A stretch of DNA of 5,776 bases, from NCBI GenBank assembly GCA_029051445.1, contig JAIDKP010000444.1:1-5776 (forward strand). Direction: 5' to 3'. The notes beneath the pieces are model-generated. The model was not told the DNA's origin. It searched no databases and saw only the letters and a list, made by a program, of their open reading frames with translations. How positions within the stretch are numbered: the stretch's first letter is position 1; each line of letters begins with the position of its first letter. Position numbers and translations under genes: made by a program. The stretch comes from Muribaculaceae bacterium (GTDB lineage Bacteria > Bacteroidota > Bacteroidia > Bacteroidales > Muribaculaceae). Shown in pieces: positions 1 to 5,776 of the stretch.

Positions 1-1843
1 CCGCGCCGACATTTGTCTCAAACAGAAATTTGACATCACGCTGTTTGGCGATTTCTTTCAGCCGGTGGTAGTCCTCGTAGTTGTCGGATGCAGCGATCTT
101 GTTAGCCGCTACGATATTCACGTTGTGGTCAAGAAGCGACTTGTATAGTTTTGCTACATCGGCGCTTGCGGTGCAGTCGACAAAGACGGGGTTATAGATG
201 TTCATGCCTATGACCTGCTCAAGCACCTTTGCAGGATCGGCCGGAATGCCCTCGGTGCGTAGACGCGTGCGGTAGGTGCTCAGGTCAATGCCTTCGCGAT
301 CAAACACGGCATGGTGGGAGTTGGCAATGCCGACAACGTTGATCTCCAGTGACTTCTCTTTTAGAAGACGCTCTTGCTGGCTGCAAATCTGTGAGATAAG
401 GCGGTTGCCTACGTTGCCTATGCCGACGATGAACAGATTTAGTTTCCGGGTTTCCGACAGAAAAAAGGAGTCGTGTATGACGTTGAGTGTCTTGCGCAGG
501 TTATGGCTGTCGATCACAAATGATATGTTTGTCTCGAGACTGCCTTGCGCGCAGGCGATAAGGTTAATACCATTTCGGCCGAGAGTATTGAACAGCTTTC
601 CGGCGATACCCGGATGGTGGCGCATGTTTTCACCGACGATCGCCACAGTGGCGAGGTCTTCCTGAAGTCCGATGTCCGACAGTATGCCAGACTCGAGCTC
701 TGATGCGAATTCCTTGCGGAGAACCTCGATCGCATGGTTAGCATCGCAGCCGCGCACTGCAAATGATGTGTTGTTCTCGCTTGAGGCCTGCGAGACCATG
801 AACACACTCACGCCGTTGTCGGCCAACGTGTTGAAAATACGTGCGTTTATGCCGACAATTCCGACCATTCCGAGACCTGATATTGTAATCAGTGATGTGC
901 CGCTGATTGAAGATATACCCTTGATGGGCTTGTCGTTGTCGGCTTTCTGTGGCTTTTCGGCACAGATAAGTGTTCCCGGCAGTGCAGGGCGGAATGTGTT
1001 TTTAATGTAGATGGGAATATTGCTGTGGAATACCGGATAGATAGTTGGCGGATATATGACCTTTGCACCGAAATTGCACAGCTCCATTGCCTCAATAAAA
1101 GTAAGGCGGTCGATAACGTAGGCGGTGTCTATGACGCGTGGGTCTGCTGTCATGAAACCATCGACATCGGTCCATATCTCAAGTGCTCGCGCGCCTAGTT
1201 CTGCTGCAAGTATCGCCGCTGTGTAGTCACTTCCTCCGCGTCCGAGATTGGTTATGTCGCGTGTTGTGGCATCAGTTGAAATGAATCCGGAAACGATCGC
1301 CACTGCTCCGGGTGTCGCAGATATCTCGTCGAGTGCTGCGTGGATAAGAGGTGCTGAGGCGGTGCTGTCAAAAGTATGTTTGTCCCACTTGGTGTTGGTG
1401 CGGATGAATGCTCTGGCGTCGAAATGGCGTGCTCCCTCTATGATGTGGGCTATTATCACGCTTGACAGACGTTCACCGTAACTTACAACGATGTCAAGCG
1501 TGCGTGACGACAGGTCATGAAGCAGTGACAGCCCTTTGTAGATATTCGACAACTCGTCAAATAGAGGATTGACGATACTCCTGAGCTGCATCATGCGGTT
1601 TTTCGGAACAAGCCCGTTGATCACAGTGTTATGCCGCTCAAGGATATAGTTTAGCGAATCGACATACTCCGGGTCGCCGGCTGCGGCCATGCGCGCAGTG
1701 GCTATGAGGCGGTCGGTGATTCCTCCGAGCGCCGAAACCACTACAACCAGAGGTTCGTCTGATCCCTGTTCGATTATCTTTTTTACATTGCAGAGGCTCT
1801 CGACGGTTCCGACCGATGTGCCACCAAATTTCAATACTTTCAT
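1..1843 (-). CDS. thrA: Bifunctional aspartokinase / homoserine dehydrogenase, 3'-truncated by window edge
   Basis: The protein would phosphorylate aspartate (first step of the Lys/Thr/Met pathway) and reduce aspartate semialdehyde to homoserine, in the cytosol. About 614 codons are readable without a stop; fused ThrA proteins are about 815 residues, so most of the dehydrogenase catalytic domain lies outside the window. Seen: the kinase N-terminus MKVLKFGGTSVG (1-12), SYGERLS (121-127), GRGGSD (201-206) and TDVDG (225-229). Two ACT regulatory domains follow at about 314-390 (MVSQASSENN, 349-358) and about 395-460 (AQGS, 432-435). The dehydrogenase begins with the nucleotide-binding motif GIGNVG (474-479) and has VAANK at 578-582. 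The ATG at 1843 is the first plausible start: the frame is open upstream to a TAG but holds no ATG, GTG or TTG, and AAGGA directly abuts the ATG. Paired ACT domains imply allosteric feedback, in this family usually by threonine; the sensitivity cannot be read here. It lies 71 bases after ribBA with its own candidate promoter. Family call very secure. Confidence 0.97.
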   Translation of the reverse strand, partial: MKVLKFGGTSVGTVESLCNVKKIIEQGSDEPLVVVVSALGGITDRLIATARMAAAGDPEYVDSLNYILERHNTVINGLVPKNRMMQLRSIVNPLFDELSNIYKGLSLLHDLSSRTLDIVVSYGERLSSVIIAHIIEGARHFDARAFIRTNTKWDKHTFDSTASAPLIHAALDEISATPGAVAIVSGFISTDATTRDITNLGRGGSDYTAAILAAELGARALEIWTDVDGFMTADPRVIDTAYVIDRLTFIEAMELCNFGAKVIYPPTIYPVFHSNIPIYIKNTFRPALPGTLICAEKPQKADNDKPIKGISSISGTSLITISGLGMVGIVGINARIFNTLADNGVSVFMVSQASSENNTSFAVRGCDANHAIEVLRKEFASELESGILSDIGLQEDLATVAIVGENMRHHPGIAGKLFNTLGRNGINLIACAQGSLETNISFVIDSHNLRKTLNVIHDSFFLSETRKLNLFIVGIGNVGNRLISQICSQQERLLKEKSLEINVVGIANSHHAVFDREGIDLSTYRTRLRTEGIPADPAKVLEQVIGMNIYNPVFVDCTASADVAKLYKSLLDHNVNIVAANKIAASDNYEDYHRLKEIAKQRDVKFLFETNVGA

Positions 1844-1849
1844 TCCTTC

Positions 1850-1890
1850 GTTGTCAACTGTCAGTTGCCCAATGGGGGTCTCCAGGGCAA
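1850..1890 (-). repeat. Nested inverted repeats in the thrA leader
   Basis: Three short perfect inverted repeats sit between the candidate -7 box and the thrA start. They are GTTG-T-CAAC (1850-1858), CAACTG-T-CAGTTG (1855-1867), and TTGCCC (1865-1870) paired with GGGCAA (1885-1890) across 14 bases. The second shares four bases with the first and three with the third, so as RNA they would be alternative rather than simultaneous hairpins. None is followed by a T-run, so no terminator is formed. They could be a protein-binding site, a leader structure, or chance; function is not known. Confidence 0.5.
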
Positions 1891-1895
1891 AGATA
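1888..1895 (-). promoter_or_regulatory. Candidate Bacteroidota -7 promoter element upstream of thrA
   Basis: On the minus strand this reads TATCTTTG, an exact match to the TAnnTTTG element bound by the Bacteroidota primary sigma factor. It ends 44 bases before the thrA ATG, which would leave a leader of roughly 40 bases. It lies in the only sizeable gap downstream of ribBA, so thrA may have its own promoter as well as read-through. Weak point: no TTTG or TTG is seen about 19-21 bases upstream, where the -33 element should be. Confidence 0.5.
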
Positions 1896-1914
1896 ATGAA
1901 AATCCGGGTCTATG

Positions 1915-3135
1915 TCAGCTTTTCAGCAGAGTGTGCCCCATGCGTTCTTTTTTAGTGTGCATGTAGGTCTTGTTGTAGGGATTCGGGGCGATTTCAACAG
2001 GTACGTTCTCGACTACTTCAAGTCCGTATCCTTCAAGTCCCACGCGTTTGACCGGATTGTTGGTCATAAGGCGCATTTTTGTGATACCGAGCATTCTGAT
2101 GATCTGTGCTCCGACACCGTAGTCGCGTTCGTCAGCTCCGTGGCCGAGGTGCAGATTGGCATCTACCGTGTCATAGCCTTCTTCCTGAAGCTTGTATGCC
2201 TTGATTTTGTCCATCAGTCCGATACCGCGTCCTTCCTGGTTGAGATATACAATCGCTCCGCGTCCCTCTTTCTCGATCATCTCCATGGCTTTGTGGAGCT
2301 GTTCGCCGCAATCGCAGCGAAGTGATCCGAATATATCGCCTGTCGCACACGAGGAGTGTACGCGCAGAAGTACCGGCTCGGGAGTTGTCACATCACCCTT
2401 GATTATTGCGATATGCTCGAGACCATTGTTTTTCTGGCGGAACGGGATGAGACGGAAGTGTCCGTAGCTCGTGGGCATATCCACCTCGACACCGATCTCG
2501 ACCAGGCTATCGGTTTTCAGACGATAGGCGATCAGGTCGTTGATGGATATAAGCTTGATACCCCACTCATCGGCGCGTTCACGCAATTCAGGAAGACGTG
2601 CCATGGAGCCGTCGTCGCTCATGATTTCTATGAGTGCGGCTGCCGGCTGCAGTCCGGCAAGGCGTGCAAGATCGATGGCGGCTTCGGTGTGTCCTGTGCG
2701 TCGCAGTACTCCGTTGTCCTGTGCGAAAAGCGGATTTATGTGTCCCGGTCGTCCGAATGTTTCCGGAACAGATGTCGGGTCGGCAAGAGCGTTTATGGTC
2801 GCGCAGCGGTCATGGATGGATACACCGGTGGAGCATCCTTCGATTTTGTCGACTGTGACGGTGAACGGTGTTCCGAGTATCGAAGTGTTGTCATCGACCT
2901 GTGGTGGGAGCTGGAGTTCTTTGGCGCGTGATATTGTGATGGGGGCACAGAGTACTCCGCGCCCGTTTTTGAGCATGAAGTTGACTTGTTCGGGTGTGAT
3001 CTTTTCGGCTGCGACAATGAAGTCTCCTTCATTCTCGCGATCTTCGCTGTCGACCACAATCACCATTTTGCCTTCCTTGAAGTCGGCAATGGCTTCCTCT
3101 ATTGTATTGAGCTTTATCTCACTCTTTGTCTCCAT
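1915..3135 (-). CDS. ribBA: Bifunctional 3,4-dihydroxy-2-butanone-4-phosphate synthase / GTP cyclohydrolase II
   Basis: This cytosolic enzyme supplies both precursors of riboflavin: dihydroxybutanone phosphate from ribulose 5-phosphate (RibB half) and the pyrimidine product of GTP ring opening (RibA half). At 406 residues it is the normal fused length. RibB half, about 1-205: [10 protein letters not shown] (29-38) with the catalytic/metal Glu34, STGVS (102-106), RPGH (129-132) and GHTEA (148-152) with metal ligand His149. RibA half, about 206-406: the zinc cysteines Cys263, Cys274 and Cys276 in canonical spacing, NQEGRGIGL (299-307), ADERDYG (334-340) and TNNP (358-361). No key residue I checked is missing, so both activities should be intact. 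The start ATG lies 25 bases after the permease stop with no clear Shine-Dalgarno and no promoter match between, so co-transcription with the permease is likely. The gap is too short for an FMN riboswitch. Several long antisense frames over this gene are shadows of its codon use. Confidence 0.98.
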   Translation of the reverse strand: METKSEIKLNTIEEAIADFKEGKMVIVVDSEDRENEGDFIVAAEKITPEQVNFMLKNGRGVLCAPITISRAKELQLPPQVDDNTSILGTPFTVTVDKIEGCSTGVSIHDRCATINALADPTSVPETFGRPGHINPLFAQDNGVLRRTGHTEAAIDLARLAGLQPAAALIEIMSDDGSMARLPELRERADEWGIKLISINDLIAYRLKTDSLVEIGVEVDMPTSYGHFRLIPFRQKNNGLEHIAIIKGDVTTPEPVLLRVHSSCATGDIFGSLRCDCGEQLHKAMEMIEKEGRGAIVYLNQEGRGIGLMDKIKAYKLQEEGYDTVDANLHLGHGADERDYGVGAQIIRMLGITKMRLMTNNPVKRVGLEGYGLEVVENVPVEIAPNPYNKTYMHTKKERMGHTLLKS

Positions 3136-3160
3136 ATATGTGTGGGCTGTATGATTGACT

Positions 3161-4996
3161 TTAGATATTTTGAACGGATTGTAATACTTCGATCAGTTTG
3201 TGCGTGGCAGTGTCTACGGCCTGACGTGATTTTTTGTTGAACCGTATGACAAACGGATACATGTTCAGGTAATGTATAATCCTGACATCACGTGTGTCAG
3301 AAAGATAGGATATGATACCTCCCATCTCTGACTGAAGGGCGTTGATGCCTCCTATATTGGTAATTGTCATCCATAACCGTTTTAAGGGGTTGGATTTGTC
3401 GTAGGCCTGCATTGCCGTTCTGAATGAAACGTCAAAGGCATTCAGAAGATGTAGCGCTTTCGATGGAACGACCTCGTTGATCGGTATTTCTTTCATTGTG
3501 AGCTCACGCTTCATTTTACCTGAAAGCCGGCGGAAGAAGATCTTGTAGGCGTCGGCGTTGAAAACGGCAGAATCGTTTACGGCCTTATAGGTGAAGAATA
3601 TGCCGAGTGGAAGCAGGACGGCGGAACTGAGCCACATACCCTGCCACACTTCCCATCGTCCGTCGCGGGCAAGCTTGTATCCGGAGTTGTCAATGATATA
3701 GTAGATTATGAATAGTATTACAGAGATTACGATTGGTGTGCCGAGTCCTCCTTTGCGTATGATGGCTCCGAGAGGTGCCCCGATGAAGAAGAAGATAATA
3801 CAGGCAAATGAGAGAGTAAATTTTTTCATCAGCTCGATCTCGTGCCGGCGAATGTTTTTGCGGTCATCCTCCATCGAGAGCGATTTGAATTCATAGTCCT
3901 GATAGTTGCGTTTTGCTTTGGCGAGTGCCTGCTGGAGTATCGACCTCTGCATGCCGTTTGCTCCGCTTCCGGTAAGCACTGAGTCGACAATGATGTTTTT
4001 TGCCGCTTCCGATGGTGCCTGAGACTGTTGTGTGTTGTGTCGATGAGTGTCGGATTTCAGTCTGGCCTCTCTTGTCGACGGAATGTCTATGTCGAGACGG
4101 GTCGAGTTTAGTATCATGTCGGCATAGTTGTTGCCGATGCTGTCTACTCTGTGATTGATTGAATCGATTGATTGCCGCAGGCGTGTTATGTCTTTGCCCA
4201 CAAACTGATTCCTCATTCCGGCTTCGTCCATGCGGTTGAAATTGGCATCGAAAGGCACCAGGATTTCCTTGATGTCAAATGTCTCGCGACGGTATGGAAC
4301 GCCGGCTTTGCTTTTTCCTCCGTTCGACTCACGCAGGTTCTCAAACTGCTCTCCATTCCAGAGTCTCAGAAACAGGTGAGTCTTGTCTTCGGTGATGCTC
4401 ATGCGTCCGGAATCTGCCAGAATGATTCTTGCGTTTTCAAATCCTTTGGATACATCGTATATCATCATCGAGTGCAGGGTGCCGGTTTCGCGGTCTTTGT
4501 GCTCGACATAAAGGTTGTATCCTGGAATCTGGTCATAGAAGACACTCTCCGGTATCTCGACTTCGGGAGATTTCTGTCTCACGGAGTAGAGCAAAGTCCA
4601 CATTTTGGTCTGTGCTATCGGAAGCACATTGTTCTGAAAGAAAAATGCTGCGGTAGCAATTACAAACATTGTGATGATTAGCGGCCGCATTGTGCGCAGA
4701 AGTGATATTCCGCTTGCTTTCATTGCAGTAAGCTCAAAATGCTCGCCGAGGTTGCCGAATGTCATCAGTGATGCAAGCAATATGGCGAGTGGCAGAGCCA
4801 TAGGCACAAATGTCAGTGCCGCATAGAAAAAGAGTTCGCCGAGTACGGCAATTGTCAGCCCTTTTCCCACCATTTCGTCGATATAGCGCCACAGAAACTG
4901 CATGAGCACTATAAACAGGCAGATGAGAAACGTCATGAGGAACAGCGGCAGGAAAGTCTGCAGCATGAACGTGTATAGGCGTTTTATTCTAAACAT
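3161..4996 (-). CDS. LptF/LptG-family (YjgP/YjgQ) permease, enlarged form
   Basis: This is an inner-membrane permease of the family that, with the ATPase LptB, extracts lipopolysaccharide from the inner membrane for transport to the outer membrane. Which of LptF or LptG it corresponds to cannot be decided from this window. From the ATG at 4996 it has 611 residues, far above the roughly 360 of E. coli LptF/LptG. Predicted order: TM1 about 11-34, TM2 about 51-79, TM3 about 100-124, a periplasmic region about 125-390, TM4-TM6 about 392-471, and a soluble tail about 474-611. Typical features are [14 protein letters not shown] (34-47), the [11 protein letters not shown] segment (88-98) after TM2, and [12 protein letters not shown] (406-417) after TM4. 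The periplasmic region contains an inserted helical part with heptad spacing. The frame is open to an earlier ATG at 5059 (632 residues), which overlaps the transferase stop. I prefer 4996 because [10 protein letters not shown] followed directly by TM1 resembles family N-termini as I recall them, and the extra 21 residues are encoded by promoter-like DNA. The C-terminal tail after TM6 is also absent from E. coli homologues. Family certain, start uncertain. Confidence 0.92.
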   Translation of the reverse strand: MFRIKRLYTFMLQTFLPLFLMTFLICLFIVLMQFLWRYIDEMVGKGLTIAVLGELFFYAALTFVPMALPLAILLASLMTFGNLGEHFELTAMKASGISLLRTMRPLIITMFVIATAAFFFQNNVLPIAQTKMWTLLYSVRQKSPEVEIPESVFYDQIPGYNLYVEHKDRETGTLHSMMIYDVSKGFENARIILADSGRMSITEDKTHLFLRLWNGEQFENLRESNGGKSKAGVPYRRETFDIKEILVPFDANFNRMDEAGMRNQFVGKDITRLRQSIDSINHRVDSIGNNYADMILNSTRLDIDIPSTREARLKSDTHRHNTQQSQAPSEAAKNIIVDSVLTGSGANGMQRSILQQALAKAKRNYQDYEFKSLSMEDDRKNIRRHEIELMKKFTLSFACIIFFFIGAPLGAIIRKGGLGTPIVISVILFIIYYIIDNSGYKLARDGRWEVWQGMWLSSAVLLPLGIFFTYKAVNDSAVFNADAYKIFFRRLSGKMKRELTMKEIPINEVVPSKALHLLNAFDVSFRTAMQAYDKSNPLKRLWMTITNIGGINALQSEMGGIISYLSDTRDVRIIHYLNMYPFVIRFNKKSRQAVDTATHKLIEVLQSVQNI

Positions 4997-5001
4997 CACT
5001 G

Positions 5002-5009
5002 CAAATATA
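5002..5009 (-). promoter_or_regulatory. Candidate Bacteroidota -7 promoter element at the permease start
   Basis: On the minus strand this reads TATATTTG, an exact match to TAnnTTTG. It ends five bases before the ATG at 4996, so transcription starting a few bases downstream would give a leaderless or nearly leaderless mRNA. It sits in the 62 bases between the transferase stop and that ATG. As at thrA, no clear TTTG is seen at the -33 position; that stretch is a pyrimidine-rich TTTTCTTTTC. If the permease instead starts at 5059, this site is inside the coding region and may be chance. Confidence 0.45.
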
Positions 5010-5058
5010 GTGAGAATATTTGATGAAAAGAAAAGCGAGCGACTGCCAGGGACCGACA

Positions 5059-5776
5059 TCAGAATGCGTTTTCATCGTGTCCCGACAAAATGTTGTAAAA
5101 TGTGCGTGCAATTATTTTCAAATCAAGTATAAATGACCAGTGGTCCATGTACCATACATCATGCTCGACTCTGCGTTTGATCTGAGGAATATCATCGGCA
5201 TTGCCGCGCAGGCCGTTGACCTGCGCCCAGCCGGTGATGCCCGGCTTGATCATGTGACGTACCATATATCCCGACAGGATCGATGAGTAGCGGTCGTTCA
5301 TGCTGCACATGTGAGGTCGTGGACCGACCACCGACATGTCTCCGACAAGGGTGTTCCAGAACTGAGGTAGTTCGTCGAGACTGAATCGCCGCAACATACG
5401 CCCGAAAGCGGTCACCCTCTGGTCGTTGCGCGTAGCACATTGTGTGTCGCATTTTTTGTTGATATACATGCTGCGGAATTTCAGACATATAAATTCATTA
5501 CCGCGATATCCTGTGCGTTTCTGGCGAAAAAATACCGGTCCTTTTGATGAAAGTTTTACTCCTATGGCAATCGGTATGAATACCGGAACGGCAAGAATCA
5601 AAAGTATGCTGGCAGAAAATAAAATATCGAATATACGCTTCAGGATTCTGTTGACGGGATGGTCAAGCGGGTTGCGGTGAACCGACAGGGCCGGTATGCC
5701 GCTGCCGATCGTGAAAACGTGGAAATTGCGGGTCGACCAGTGGCCGAGCGGCGGTACGAAGTAGAAACGCGCCATG
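5059..5776 (-). CDS. WcaJ-like undecaprenyl-phosphate sugar-phosphate transferase, 5'-truncated by window edge
   Basis: This membrane enzyme family moves a sugar-1-phosphate from a nucleotide sugar to undecaprenyl phosphate, the first step in building a capsular or exopolysaccharide repeat unit. The 238 readable residues are the C-terminal half; WcaJ-type proteins are about 460 residues, with N-terminal membrane helices and a nucleotide-binding-like domain before this part. The methionine at 5775 is therefore probably internal, and the frame continues past the edge. Seen, numbering from that methionine: KRIFD (46-50) at the start of a membrane-inserted segment (about 51-75), GPVFFRQKRTG (79-89), KFRSM (99-103), the catalytic-type Asp134-Glu135 in LDELPQF, GDMSVVGPRP (145-154) and PGITGWAQV (178-186). 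The set matches the bacterial sugar transferase domain fully. The sugar cannot be deduced; glucose-1-phosphate is common for WcaJ. The stop codon overlaps the first ATG of the permease frame as TGATG, which permits translational coupling. The short full-length reading (238 residues) would resemble a PglC-size protein, but the N-terminal 40 residues look like the WcaJ linker. Confidence 0.93.
   Translation of the reverse strand, partial: MARFYFVPPLGHWSTRNFHVFTIGSGIPALSVHRNPLDHPVNRILKRIFDILFSASILLILAVPVFIPIAIGVKLSSKGPVFFRQKRTGYRGNEFICLKFRSMYINKKCDTQCATRNDQRVTAFGRMLRRFSLDELPQFWNTLVGDMSVVGPRPHMCSMNDRYSSILSGYMVRHMIKPGITGWAQVNGLRGNADDIPQIKRRVEHDVWYMDHWSFILDLKIIARTFYNILSGHDENAF

Noticed and set aside
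276..1010. Several open frames of about 70-130 codons on both strands within 276-1095
   Set aside because: All overlap the thrA ACT and dehydrogenase coding region, which reads through uninterrupted with recognisable motifs; the others are shadows.
1865..1890. TTGCCC/GGGCAA hairpin as an intrinsic terminator of ribBA
   Set aside because: The stem is only six base pairs with a 14-base loop and no T-run follows on the transcribed strand.
2356..3154. Long plus-strand open frames opposite ribBA (191 and 204 codons) that could be antisense genes
   Set aside because: They lie entirely over the well-conserved ribBA coding sequence, their translations show no recognisable family or coherent hydrophobic pattern, and they are explained by codon bias on the opposite strand.
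4153..4174. Nine-base direct repeat GATTGATTG at 4153-4161 and 4166-4174
   Set aside because: It falls inside the permease coding sequence, the 13-base offset is out of codon phase, and it arises from repeated Ser-Ile-Asp/Asn codons in the heptad segment. There are only two copies, so it is not a mobile or CRISPR-like array.
4172..4681. A 169-codon plus-strand open frame opposite the permease
   Set aside because: The composition is erratic (Cys/His/Val-rich runs), there is no family resemblance, and it is fully antisense to a clearly real gene.
5059..5775. The transferase as a complete 238-residue PglC-like protein starting at 5775
   Set aside because: The N-terminal 40 residues match the linker preceding the catalytic domain in WcaJ-type proteins as I recall them, and the frame runs to the window edge, so truncation is more likely. 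A search including upstream sequence would settle it.

Overview
This window carries four protein-coding genes, all on the minus strand. In transcription order, from high to low coordinates, they are: the C-terminal part of a WcaJ-like undecaprenyl-phosphate sugar-phosphate transferase, an LptF/LptG-family permease, ribBA, and the N-terminal three quarters of thrA. Both end genes are cut by the window edges. No stretch longer than about 75 bases lacks a gene. I see no tRNA, rRNA, CRISPR array, insertion sequence, riboswitch or intrinsic terminator.

The organism is most likely a Bacteroidales bacterium of the phylum Bacteroidota. Two gene-proximal sites match the Bacteroidota -7 promoter consensus TAnnTTTG, Shine-Dalgarno sequences are weak or absent, and the proteins resemble Bacteroides-type family members as I recall them: RibBA of 406 residues, fused aspartokinase-homoserine dehydrogenase, and an oversized LptF/LptG permease. 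A gut family such as Muribaculaceae would fit the fairly balanced base composition, but that is a guess.

Layout: 5776-5059 is the sugar transferase, which starts building a surface polysaccharide on the lipid carrier. Its stop codon overlaps by one base (TGATG) the first ATG of the permease frame at 5059. The permease probably starts at an internal ATG at 4996, just after a promoter-like TATATTTG. It ends at 3161 and would belong to the machine that extracts lipopolysaccharide from the inner membrane. After 25 bases comes ribBA (3135-1915), which makes both branch precursors of riboflavin. After 71 bases holding a second promoter-like TATCTTTG and nested inverted repeats comes thrA (1843 to beyond position 1), the aspartate-family amino-acid enzyme.

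The first two genes both serve the cell envelope. RibBA and ThrA are housekeeping metabolism, so the order looks like a loose co-directional run of core genes rather than one pathway. I find no evidence of a new defence, mobile or biosynthetic system. The points most worth a second look are the lineage-type additions to the permease (a heptad-repeat periplasmic insertion and a long cytoplasmic tail), its uncertain and possibly leaderless start, and the structured thrA leader.
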